DNA of 64,000 nucleotides from Mesocentrotus franciscanus (Eukaryota; Echinodermata; Echinoidea; Camarodonta; Strongylocentrotidae), in the NCBI GenBank assembly GCA_037976565.1, contig CP137680.1, positions 682,001 to 746,000 of the forward strand, in the 5' to 3' direction. Each line of letters starts with the position of its first letter. Within the stretch, counting starts at the first letter, position 1. Shown one piece after another: positions 22,673 to 32,900 of the stretch. The translations under genes were made by a program, and so were the position numbers. The notes beneath the pieces are model-generated. The model saw only the letters and a list, made by a program, of their open reading frames with translations. It did not search any database and was not told the origin of the DNA.

Positions 22673-23622
22673 TTTTGCGGGTGATTTTTAGTCTGTGATT
22701 TTGTCGGCGAGCACAGCTGCCCTTAGTACGCATTGGTATCTCGTGCGTCCTGTGCGTTGGGCTAAGCTGCTCGCTGTTATTTGCTATAAATTAATAGGGT
22801 AAATTTCAGATATCGACTTGGGCAGGGTGGGCTAGTCTGCCTTGCCTACTTTGAAAATTTTTGTTTATAGTTTTTGTGTGTTTGGTGTGGGTGTCTCGAG
22901 TCGGGCGGTGATATTCGCCTGGTTAGGGGCATTTTGCTGTGTTTTTGGTCGTTTTGGTCGCCTGCCTTATCAGCTCAGTGTAGTTCCGCACGGCTGTGCC
23001 AGAACTTTTGCATTGGGGGTGAGAAGGCAGTGCGATCCACGTGTGTGTACGTTTGGTTTTGTAGCGAGTGTTTGATCTTTGCTAGTGGTGTGAGGTGTCT
23101 GATTAAGTATTGTTTGTGGTTAGTTGTTGTTTGTGCGTGATTTTTAGCCTAAGAGTCATTTATTGACTTGTTTGGGAATTTTTTGTGTGCGTACTATTTT
23201 GTTTGGGCGTGTAGGTTTTTAGAAAGTGCTTGTTGCGGCACAGCCCATTACTACAGCGACACGGTTCGGCGGAGGGATATTTTTAGACCTTCTCGATCCA
23301 TCTTCCCTCCATCGACGCCATTTTGTTTTTGGTTGTGTGCTGATCGCTGCCAAGACCTAGATCTAGACCCGATCGTAGTAGTTAATAGAGGTAGGCCTAG
23401 GCCTAGTTTGTAGTTTTTGGGTGCGTGAGTGTATGGTTTTTGTGCGTGTTGCGTGTGGACCCACCCACTCGTTGTAGTGCGGGAGTCCTTTGAAAAAAAA
23501 AAAAAAGGAAAAGAAAAGAAAGTTTGGAGGTGTGATTATTTGTGTTGGGGTGATTTGAGTAAACTGTAGTTAAAGGTAATTTTAAGTGATTTTAGTAAGG
23601 CCTTTTGTATTATTGTGTTGAT

Positions 23623-25400
23623 ATGACGAATAGGGAAGCTAAGATTCCTATTAATATGTGTTCCTTCGAGGAACTCACTGAGGTGCTGGGGCTAGCTCCT
23701 GTGCAGGCGGGATCATTTTAGGTCTCCGGACTGAGCATGGGAACATTACCCCAGAATTATTTGGGGCGTCCCCAGGACTAGTAGAGTCTCGGGGCTGCGG
23801 GACAGGTTCGATTTTGCACCTCGACGTAGAGAGTGCCCGTGTGGCAGGGGGCTCCCGAGCAAGGTAGGGGCAATCAAAGTGTCTTTGCCACTCCGTCAGG
23901 GCAGCGTGCCCGAGCACGAGCACCGGCGGGGCCCAAGCCCAGGTGGGGACACCAATACCCTATGATGTGTATCCGCCTCCATTAGTTAACCAAGGGGATG
24001 TATCGGGTTGGCCCCGGGGTGTAGCCCCAATCAGATCCTCCACTCCCGGGATGCACCAGTCGCTTGACCCCATAGGCCCCAGTATAGATCTAGGGAACCC
24101 TGGGAGGCGGACCCCTGAGTTATCAGGGGAGGGCAGGTGAGGCCCCAATTGTGATGGGAGAGTCAGGGGGGCGTTCTTGGATGGGGGGTGTCCCTGCCAT
24201 AGAGCGGGGGTGCACAAGCCCCCCCGCCCAGGAAGTTCCCCAAGAGGGGGCCCATTTGGGACCCAATCGAAGGGGACAGCTGTCGGGCGGGACCAGGAGG
24301 TCCCATCCTGCCTGGGATTTAGCTCCAGGGATATCCGAGGAATTCCAACCCCTAGTAGGCCGGGAGGGTAGTGAAATCCTAAGGAGGGGCAGTCCCATCC
24401 AAGGGTATCAGAGGGTCGGCTAGGCCCCTCCCCTTCCCGAAGAACCGATCCGTCGGGTTTCTGCTTCCAGGAGGGATAGGCCGGGAGGCACTGGCCGAGC
24501 ACCCTATCAGCCACTCCCACATCTCCTTTGATGGGCGCGGAATTGGAGGGCTTTCTTCCATAAATTCACTGCTTTTGCAGACCAGCAGGAATGGGACTGG
24601 CCACAGAGGGTGAATCAGCTAAGCTGGTGCCTAGAAGGAAGGCGGGGATTATTTGAGCCTGATTCTGGAACAAGAGCCGGGCCTGGGGTATTTCCCGCTG
24701 GTCCAACAATTGGCGCGGCGCTTGACCACGGCGGTTTGCCGGGTCTGCCCAACTAGAATTCGCCTGCCAAGCAGGGGCCAGAGGAATCCCTGCCGAGTGG
24801 TCCGATCGGGTGCTCGGGTTAGTTCACCGAGCATTCCCCGGGGTCCAGGGCCCTTATTCACAACAGCAGGCGGTCCTCCGCCTGTGTCAGGGGTGCTTGA
24901 ACCGGGAGGCGGGATGTCACGCGCTGACTCAACATCCAGCCACCGTTGGAGAAGCAGTAGGGCATATCCAATGGCACCAGCACGTGTACCGGGCCATGTA
25001 CGGGCGGGTCGTCGGTTAAGTCTGTCGCCTGGGAGGGCGGGGGGGCATTTGAAGTCCGCCAAGTAGACCTATCCCTCCAACCTCCTAGTCGACCTGAAGA
25101 CGGACAACTCGCTGCATTAAAACACCGAATGGCGGAGCGCCAGTGCCGCCTAGAGGCCCGGGTAGCTAACATTGAGCAGGATCTCCGAAGCTCCTAGATA
25201 CCCTACAGTCCAGGCCGGAGGCTTCCGGGCGAGCTAAGTCCCTGGGGTGACCGGTGCTACGGCTGCGGGGGCTCGGGCATTTCCGAACCAATGTCCCACA
25301 GCTCGGGAGACGGGGAAACGCGGGTTTCCTCTGTCAACTGCCCCGAGGAGGAAAACTCCAGCGGGTCGGAGGAGGAGGCCAGCCCCGACCCGACCTGAAC
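23623..25400 (+). CDS. Gag-like ORF of the LTR element, frameshifted here
   Basis: It starts at ATG 23,623 after a leader of about 0.95 kb. Residues about 9-45 resemble a ComEA-type helix-hairpin-helix: INMCSFEELTEVLGLAPVQA, followed by GIILGL. A Pro/Gly-rich stretch follows. A Gag capsid-like helical region (about 24,600-25,090) contains EQEPGLGYFPLVQQLARR and YSQQQAVLRLCQGCLNREAG. Near 25,252-25,300 the bases fit a CX2CX4HX4C zinc knuckle (CYGC start) if one G is missing from a G run. As written the frame breaks several times, mostly at G or C runs. Long - strand frames across 23,960-24,561 are shadows of this GC-rich region. Confidence 0.65.
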
Positions 25401-25444
25401 GAGGCCAGTGGTTGACTGGGTCGCCGAGGTCGGGCAGTTACTCC

Positions 25445-26095
25445 CCAGGCAGCTGTAAAGCGTGTGGGAGAGCCTGTTTCCGTGGAATTACAGATTTGCC
25501 GGCGTAAAGGCGCAGTATTTTCTCTTCCGAAAATATCGAAAGTCTGGGTGCCAACCGCAACAACAGTAAAATCAGCTGTCAAAACACCCACATAATTTTG
25601 TACATATGGGACTCAACGGTACAATGACTAGATCTATACCAGTAATGGTACAGGACATTTCTAGATTAACTCCACATCTTACTGACTATTTCATGTTGCA
25701 TTGTTGACATGAAGTTTTGTCGATCTTGTGAATAAACTTCCTTACCTATTTTTAACAAATTCTACCGGTAGATCTAGATTGCTAAAACTAAAGAAACTAC
25801 GGAGAAGTCTGTTTTCTTCATTTTTTGTATCCATTTCACTTTCCTGAGTAGTATAAATAGGATACCAAAACTGCCTGCGATACAGTACTAACTTCAAAAT
25901 CAATGAAGATTTGCTAAATAACGATCAAGTTTGAAGTAAACTTGTTTTTTACTGAAATTTTATAAAAATATTGATGAATTTGGTATCAGTTTGTAGAAAA
26001 AATATTTTTCTACAAAAATTTACGATAATTTTGTTTGGTCTGTTTGGTTTTTTCCTTCCATTTTTTTTTTTTTTTTTTTGCTTTGAAATGTCAAA
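25445..26095 (+). other. AT-rich non-coding island inside the LTR element
   Basis: Base composition changes sharply from GC-rich gag to AT-rich sequence, ending at a T run just before 26,085. Stops occur in all frames. It contains a TATAAATA at 25,852-25,859 and ends where the GC-rich protease frame begins. The other copy (about 32,300-32,965) has it at the same place, with TATAAATA at 32,714-32,721. It could be a nested insertion fixed in the family, or an internal promoter region for the downstream ORFs. Confidence 0.5.
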
Positions 26096-26289
26096 ATCGG
26101 GAGGCCTATGCGGCGGTGCGGCCTTATCGCCGGCAATACGGTAGGTTGCATGAAGCCTCTGCGGAGCGGGCGAGGCACTTTCCAGTACATAGGGAAGCTG
26201 CGCTTTGTGGACTTTCAACTCCTTCCTGGGCGGTCGGGTCGCTGGACCCGATGACGATGCCTCCTCGGATCAGGAACCGAATCGGAGGG

Positions 26290-26800
26290 AAGAGCGGAGG
26301 TAGTGGTTTGCCGGCTGCAGTCCAGCTCCTCCCTTAATATCCCTATAGTGATAGGGGTTTCAGAGTAATAGTGGATACGGCAGCTGAGGTGACTATCATC
26401 TCGGATCGGGTGCTTCAACACCTGAAACCGCAGCCCAAAACTGCGGGAGGCCATATTACATGCTGCAGGTAGGGATATGAGCATGAGGGGTCAGTAGTAG
26501 GGCCGGTGAGCATTCTGTTAGGGGGCAAGAGTTCTCCGAGCAGTTGTATGTTGCACCCATTTGACGACATGTTACTGGGGATGGATTTTCGGTAAACATA
26601 GGGCAGTTATTCACCTGTATCACCCCAAGTTACTGCTAGGAAGTGGAAATTCCATACAGCATGGGGATAAGCCCAGGCCGATGGGGGTAGCTAGGTGTAT
26701 GTCCGCAAGAGGGTTATCGTTCCTCCCAATGCCGTTAAGAGGGTGACGGGGTTATAGATCAACGGTTAGGGGATCTTGAATCCCCTGCCGTTTGCGGCGG
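26290..26800 (+). CDS. Retroviral-type aspartic protease region, frameshifted
   Basis: The aspartic-protease box VIVDTAAEVTIISDRVL lies at about 26,365-26,415, with DTAA in place of the commoner DTGA. The second conserved patch, like LLGMDF, is at about 26,572-26,592. A conserved tail follows (ARVYVRKRVIVPPNAVKRV in the other copy). The domain would process the Gag precursor. The frame is interrupted here by small indels; copy two at 33,140-33,862 is more continuous. Confidence 0.65.
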
Positions 26801-27363
26801 GACATTGTACGCGAACGGGTTTCCGCCAAGGCTACTCCTGTTGCGGGTGCGGTTCCGCCTCCTGCATCGATGGGGCATTCTGCTGCGCACTCCAGGGGCC
26901 GGGCACCCTGCCCGGGCTGCTTCTAAGCCCCTATTCCCTGGCCTTTGATAGCCATTTTCAACTAGATCTGCTAGAGGCTAGGACTGGGAAGAAGGGGCTG
27001 GAGTGCATTGAAGCTATCTTCGGCAGGGATCCACTGGTACCGGTGCGCATTTGTGGGGAGTGATTAACTACTGCGACCCCAAGAGGCACCGACATTAAAT
27101 TCCTGGCGACCGCCGGTGGAAGGTGGCTGTGAGGGTGCATCCGAAGCACGCCCTTAGTTTCGATGAGCCAGCCCTGGATGTCCTGGGTAAGCTTATCGGT
27201 GACACCAGGGTCAATGCCTTGGGGGAAATGGGATCGGATTATTCCATAGCCCCAGGGACGTGGTTGGCTCAGCTGAACCTTTTCAGCCGGGGTGCGGGGT
27301 GACCGTCTCCTGGCCCTCCTAGAGCAGACTAGGGTTAACGCCCTAGCGCTCTACGGCCCGTAG
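26800..27363 (+). CDS. C-terminal ORF of unknown family in the LTR element
   Basis: GC-rich coding-like sequence follows the protease at the place where RT would normally start. Conserved pieces in both copies include GLECIEAIFGRDPLVPV, PKRHRDIKFPG and, in copy two, GDRLLALLEQTRVNVLALYG before a stop at 34,254-34,256. I recognise no RT, RNase H, integrase or envelope feature. Frames are broken, so start and length are uncertain. Confidence 0.4.
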
Positions 27364-27394
27364 GTCGGCAACCTGCGGAACTTCCTGTTCCTGT

Positions 27395-27586
27395 AGCCCT
27401 AGGGAACAGTTAGGTTCTCATGGTGCAATTTTTGGGTGGGGACTTTGAGTCCCTATCACCTTGTTTTGCTACATTAGCAAACGCATAGCAGTCCTGGGGA
27501 ACAGTTAAGTTCTCATGGTGTAATTTCCGGTGGGGACTTTTGAGTCCCTATCACCTTGTTTTTGCTACATTAGCAAACGCACATAT
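27395..27586. repeat. Tandem duplication, about 92 bp x 2, in the LTR element
   Basis: Two neighbouring copies both carry GGGAACAGTTA.GTTCTCATGG, a small hairpin (GGGGACTTTTGAGTCCC-like) and TGCTACATTAGCAAACGCA. The second copy of the element has the same pair at about 34,288-34,472. Confidence 0.8.
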
Positions 27587-28121
27587 GTAAATATGTTTTT
27601 GTATTTTGGGTTGGATTTTTTCCTAAATGCCTGTTGGCATATGTTTTGGTTGTTCCAGGGGGGACTTTTTTCCAAATGGCCTGCTCTGTGCTATAGTGGA
27701 ACTGACGCCTCCTTCCTGCGCCGGAGGGACCTAGGCGAGTTTCTGGTTCTCCAGTCACTCTCCGAAAAACCTGAGAACCTCTTGGGTAGGTAAGATGGCG
27801 CCGTAGCCTGGGAGGACAAGCGGATAGCTCACCGCTATTGGGGCGTGGATAGTTTTGGGTGGGGGACCTCCCCTGGCAATTTTAGTTTTTAAGCATTAAT
27901 TATGTTGGTTTTAAAAGATAAAATTTTTTTATTATTTTGGTATGTGTTTACCCCGCGTTTTACTCGTTTTTCCGGGGTCTCGTTTGGTATTTTTTATATA
28001 TGCCTCAGGGGTAGAATTTTGAGGTGCCACACAGGAGGGATATAGATCTATATATTCTTTTTTGGTTTTGGGACGAGATTTTCCCCGGGCTTGTTTAGGT
28101 TGGGCCCGGGTTTTTCAAAAC

Positions 28122-28130
28122 GGGGGGGAA
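28122..28130 (+). other. Polypurine tract of the LTR element
   Basis: A run of G followed by AA ends immediately before the TG of the 3' LTR, the position expected for the plus-strand primer. Confidence 0.7.
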
Positions 28131-28349
28131 TGTAGTAGAAAGTACCCCACCCCCACAAGACTCCAACACAAGGGGGCGCTAGTCTGCTCACGGAACCCCA
28201 GAGTTGAATACTGCAAGAACCTAAAGGCTGAAGCACTGCTGAATACACACGCAGTTATTTAGGTACCGGTAAGTGCCGTTATTCTGCTTTCTTGTGAGTT
28301 CTATATTCACATATATGTAGATTAAGGTTTGTAGGCCAAATCTACATCA
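28131..28349 (+). repeat. 3' LTR (219 bp)
   Basis: Same sequence as the 5' LTR apart from small changes, such as an added CCGG near 28,265 and the loss of a few bases near 28,312. It is followed by the CTAA target duplicate at 28,350-28,353. Confidence 0.9.
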
Positions 28350-28353
28350 CTAA

Positions 28354-28893
28354 CGAATGAAAGAGACAGAAATTTTTGGTCTAGATCTAACCCCAATCAG
28401 GCCGAGTATATATGGCATCTGCAAGAATCTTCAGTATAGAAGGAGGCAGAATATCTTGAAGAAGAGAAGAAGAAGAACGTAACTCCACATCCAGCCCATC
28501 CCATCACGAATCTAGCTCTAGTCTAGTACTACTACTAGTAGCTAGTAGCTCTAGCTAGGATGCGGAGCGCCATCGGCGATCGAAGGCCGACCATAGTCGG
28601 CACCGCACCGAGGAGCTCCTGCTCCACGATCAGCTGGCTGTATTTATAGTTTCTCTTGCACCCTTACAGAGGTATATTATAGAACTAGCCTAGTCTACTT
28701 AACAATATATGATTCTGACAGAAGTAATATCTAGTTCGACATTGTTTAGCAAAGCTTTAACTTACAGCAATTGAGAGCAATTTAGCAAACTTACACAATA
28801 ACTCGCTAAAGTATCGCCAACCTTGACGTCAAGCAGCCGCCATTTTTTACTGATAGAGCTAGCTAGCTAGCTAGCTGCAAGGCCTAGGGATCT
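28354..28893. other. Right flank of the LTR element
   Basis: Anonymous sequence with short palindromic CTAG/AGCT-rich patches (about 28,510-28,560 and an (AGCT)n run at about 28,857-28,876). No gene seen. It repeats at 35,241-35,795 because of the contig overlap. Confidence 0.5.
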
Positions 28894-29116
28894 GGGCTAG
28901 CTAACTCGGACCCGGGGACAACTCGGCCCCGCTGCAAAAACGGTCATTTTTTGGTCATTTTACCCTAACCCTAACCCTGACTCTAACTCTAACCCTAACC
29001 CTAACCCTAACCCTAACCCTAACCCTAACCCTAACCCTGACCCTAAACCTACACCTAAACCTAACCCTTTTTTGCAGTGGGCCGAGCTGTCCCGATCCCG
29101 GGTCCGAGTTAGCCCG
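28894..29116. repeat. Foldback element enclosing telomeric repeats
   Basis: A block of CCCTAA repeats (28,962-29,067) sits between inverted arms of about 45 bp: CTAACTCGGACCCGGGG and CTCGGCCCCGCTGCAAAAA on the left, their complements (TTTTTTGCAGTGGGCCGAG and CCGGGTCCGAGTTAGC) on the right. The telomeric block is flanked by variant units (CCTGAC, CTCTAA, CCTAAA). The overlap copy is at about 35,795-36,000. Confidence 0.8.
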
Positions 29117-29485
29117 CGCCGACTCCAAGTTAGCCCGACTCCTTACGACCTTTTTTTCTGTGGCGGGGAATATTTAAATGATGTTTGCTCCTCGATTTGA
29201 AGCCGCCTGCTGAAAGATTTGAAAAGCATTGGTAAAATTCATCAAGTTTCTACTTCTACTTCTATGCCAGTACTCGTCGAAAGCCTTTTCAGCAACTAAA
29301 CGAGGAAATTGTGGTGTGGTGTCTCTCATAGTGGTCACGATTGATTAGTGCAGCGTGCGTATGAATACAAGTTTGTTTTATCTTACTATCGATTTCAATC
29401 AGAGTATTTTCAAATCGAGCATTTAATTGCCATATTAGTCTAGTAGACTTAGTAGTATAACAGTCATGGCCTGGCGCTGGCTCAG
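29117..29485. other. End of contig 1, no gene recognised
   Basis: Anonymous AT-rich sequence ending in GCGCTGGCTCAG at the gap. The sequence carries on without a break in the overlap copy after 36,360. Confidence 0.6.
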
Positions 29486-29985
29486 NNNNNNNNNNNNNNN
29501 NNNNNNNNNNNNNNNNNNNNNNNNNNNNNNNNNNNNNNNNNNNNNNNNNNNNNNNNNNNNNNNNNNNNNNNNNNNNNNNNNNNNNNNNNNNNNNNNNNNN
29601 NNNNNNNNNNNNNNNNNNNNNNNNNNNNNNNNNNNNNNNNNNNNNNNNNNNNNNNNNNNNNNNNNNNNNNNNNNNNNNNNNNNNNNNNNNNNNNNNNNNN
29701 NNNNNNNNNNNNNNNNNNNNNNNNNNNNNNNNNNNNNNNNNNNNNNNNNNNNNNNNNNNNNNNNNNNNNNNNNNNNNNNNNNNNNNNNNNNNNNNNNNNN
29801 NNNNNNNNNNNNNNNNNNNNNNNNNNNNNNNNNNNNNNNNNNNNNNNNNNNNNNNNNNNNNNNNNNNNNNNNNNNNNNNNNNNNNNNNNNNNNNNNNNNN
29901 NNNNNNNNNNNNNNNNNNNNNNNNNNNNNNNNNNNNNNNNNNNNNNNNNNNNNNNNNNNNNNNNNNNNNNNNNNNNNNNNNNNNN
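29486..29985. other. Assembly gap, exactly 500 N
   Basis: A round-number run of N, the same length as the second gap, so a placeholder and not a measured distance. Left sequence 23,151-29,485 is repeated on the right as 29,986-36,360. Confidence 0.98.
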
Positions 29986-32900
29986 AAGAGTCATTTATTG
30001 ACTTGTTTGGGAATTTTTTTGTGTGCGTACTATTTTGTTTGGGCGTGTAGGTTTTTTAGAAAGTGCTTGTTGCGGCTGCCCATTACTACAGCGACACGGT
30101 TCGGCGGAGGGATATTTTAGACCTTCTCGATCCATCTTCCCTCCATCGACGCCATTTTGTTTTTGGTTGTGTGCTGATCGCTGCCAAGACCTAGATCTAG
30201 ACCCGATCGTAGTAGTTAATAGAGGTAGGCCTAGGCCTAGTTTGTAGTTTTTGGGTGCGTGAGTGTATGGTTTTGTGCGTGTTGCGTGTGGACCCACCCA
30301 CTTTCGTTGTAGTGCGGGAGTCCTTTGAAAAAAAAAAAAAGGAAAAGAAAAGAAAGTTTGGGAGGTGTGATTATTTGTGTTGGGGTGATTTGAGTAAACT
30401 GTAGTTAAAGGTAATTTTAAGTGATTTTAGTAAGGCCTTTTGTATTATTGTGTTGATATGACGAATAGGGAAGCTAAGATTCCTATTAATATGTGTTCCT
30501 TCGAGGAACTCACTGAGGTGCTGGGGCTAGCTCCTGTGCAGGCGGGGATCATTTTAGGTCTCGGACTGAGCATGGGAACATTACCCCAGAATTATTTGGG
30601 CGTCCCCAGGACTAGTAGAGTCTCGGGGCTGCGGGACAGGTTCGATTTTGCACCTCGGGACGTAGAGTGCCCGTGTGGCAGGGGGCTCCAGCAAGGTAGG
30701 GGCAATCAAAGTGTCTTTGCCACTCCGTCAGGGCAGCGTGCCGCACGAGCACCCCCGGCGGGGCCCAAGCCCAGGTGGGGGGACACCAATACCCCTATGA
30801 TGCGTATCCGCCTCCATTAGTTAACCAAGGGGATGTATCGGGTTGGCCCCGGGGTGTAGCCCCAATCAGATCCTCCACTCCCGGGGGGATGCACCAGTCG
30901 CTTGACCCCCATAGGCCCCAGTATAGATCTAGGGGAACCCTGGGGGGACCCCTGAGTTATCAGGGAGGGCAGGTGAGGCCCAATTGTGATGGGAGAGTCA
31001 GGGGCGTTCTTGGATGGGGTGTCCCTGCCATAGAGCGGGGTGCACAAGCCCCCGCCCAGGAAGTTCCCAAGAGGGGGCCCATTTGGGCGACCCAATCGAA
31101 GGGGACAGCTGTCGGGCGGGACCAGGAGGTCCCATCCTGCCTGGGATTTAGCTCAGGGATATCCGGGAGGAATTCCAACCCCTAGTAGGCCGGGAGGGTA
31201 GTGAAATCCTAAGGAGGGGCAGTCCCATCCAAGGGTATCAGAGGGTCGGCTAGGGCCCTCCCCTTCCAAGAACCGATCCGTCCGGGTTTCTGCTTCCAGG
31301 AGGGATAGGCCGGGGGGAGGCACTGGCCGAGCACCCTATCAGCCACTCCCCACATCTCCTTTGATGGGCGCGGGAATTGGAGGGCTTTCTTCCATAAATT
31401 CACTGCTTTTGCAGACCAGCAGGAATGGGACTGGCCACAGAGGGTGAATCAGCTAAGCTGGTGCCTAGAAGGGAAGGCGGGGGATTATTTGAGCCTGATT
31501 CTGGAACAAGAGCCGGGCCTGGGGTATTTCCCGCTGGTCCAACAATTGGCGCGGCGCTTTGACCACGGCGGTTTGCCGGGGTCTGCCCAACTAGAATTCG
31601 CGTCTGCCAAGCAGGGGCCAGAGGAATCCCTGCCGAGTGGTCCGATCGGGTGCTCGGGTTAGTTCACCGAGCATTCCCAGGGTCCAGGGCCCTTATTCAC
31701 AACAGCAGGCGGTCCTCCGCCTGTGTCAGGGGTGCTTGAACCGGGAGGCGGGATGTCACGCGCTGACTCAACATCCAGCCACCGTTGGAGAAGCAGTAGG
31801 GCATATCCAATGGCACCAGCACGTGTACCGGGCCATGTACGGGCGGGGTCGTCCGGTTAAGTCTGTCGCCTGGGAGGGCGGGGGCATTGAAGTCCGCCAA
31901 GTAGACCTATCCCTCCAACCTCCTAGTCGACCTGAAGACGGACAACTCGCTGCATTAAAACACCGAATGGCGGAGCGCCAGTGCCGCCTAGAGGCCCGGT
32001 AGCTAACATTGAGCAGGATCTCCGTAAGCTCCTAGATACCCTACAGTCCAGGCCGGAGGCTTCCCGGCGAGCTAAGTCCCCTGGGGTGACCGGTGCTACG
32101 GCTGCGGGGCTCGGGCATTTCGGAACCAATGTCCCACAGCTCGGGAGACGGGAAACGCGGGTTTCCTCTGTCAACTGCCAGGAGGAAAACTCCAGCGGGT
32201 CGGAGGAGGAGGCCAGCCCCGACCCGACCTGAACGAGGCCAGTGGTTGACTGGGTCGCGGGAGGTCGGGCAGTTACTCCCAGGCAGCTGTAAAGCGTGTG
32301 GGAGAGCCTGTTTCGGTGGAATTACCGTATTTGCCGTAAAGGCCGCAGTATTTTCTCTTCGAAAATATCGAAAAGTCTGGGTGCGGCCAATCCGCAACAA
32401 CAGTAAAAAATCAGCTGTCAAAACACCCACATAATTTTGTACATATGGGACTCCCAACGGTACAATGACTAGATCTATACCAGTAATGGTACAGGACATT
32501 TCTAGATTAACTCCACACATCTTACTGACTATTTCATGTTGCATTGTTGACATGAAGTTTTGTCGATCTTGTGAATAAACTTCCTTACCTATTTTTAACA
32601 AATTCTACCGGTAGATCTAGATTGCTAAAACTAAAAGAAGGGACCGTTACGGACGAAGTCTGTTTTCTCACTATTTTCTTAGTATCCATTTCACGCAATT
32701 TCGTAGGTAGGGGTATAAATAGGATACCAAAACTGCCTGCGATACAGTACTAACTTCAAAATCAATGAAGATTTGCTAAATAACGATCAAGTTTGAAGTA
32801 AACTTGTTTTTTTTACTGAAATTTTATAAAAATATTGATGAATTTGGTATCAGTTTGTAGAAAAAATAGTTTTCTACAAGAATTTACGATAATTTTGTTT

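Larger units (their letters stand above)
22424..28349 (+). mobile_element. LTR retroelement with Gag and protease but no visible Pol
   Basis: About 5.9 kb bounded by near-identical LTRs (22,424-22,643 and 28,131-28,349) that start TGTAGTAG and end CTACATCA. CTAA precedes the left LTR (22,420-22,423) and follows the right LTR (28,350-28,353): a 4-bp target duplication. A primer-binding site follows the left LTR and a polypurine tract precedes the right. The internal part encodes a Gag-like ORF, an aspartic protease and a C-terminal ORF of unknown family. I searched for YADD-, RNase H- and D,D35E-type motifs in all frames and saw none, so the element is probably non-autonomous. Frames are broken by many one-base differences in G/C runs; the second copy (29,986-35,236) breaks at different places, so an intact Gag in the genome is likely. 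Confidence 0.85.

Noticed and set aside
23960..24561. 186-codon - strand frame and its neighbours
   Set aside because: Antisense shadow of the GC-rich gag region. Copy two does not keep the same frame length.
22424..28349. A complete Gypsy or BEL element
   Set aside because: No RT, RNase H or integrase motif found in any frame of either copy.
28962..29067. Chromosome end
   Set aside because: The telomeric repeat is short, degenerate at its edges, framed by inverted arms and flanked by ordinary sequence on both sides.
29466..30050. Open frames of 170-206 codons across the two N runs
   Set aside because: They consist of X translated from N and have no coding content. The same applies to 45,681-46,363.
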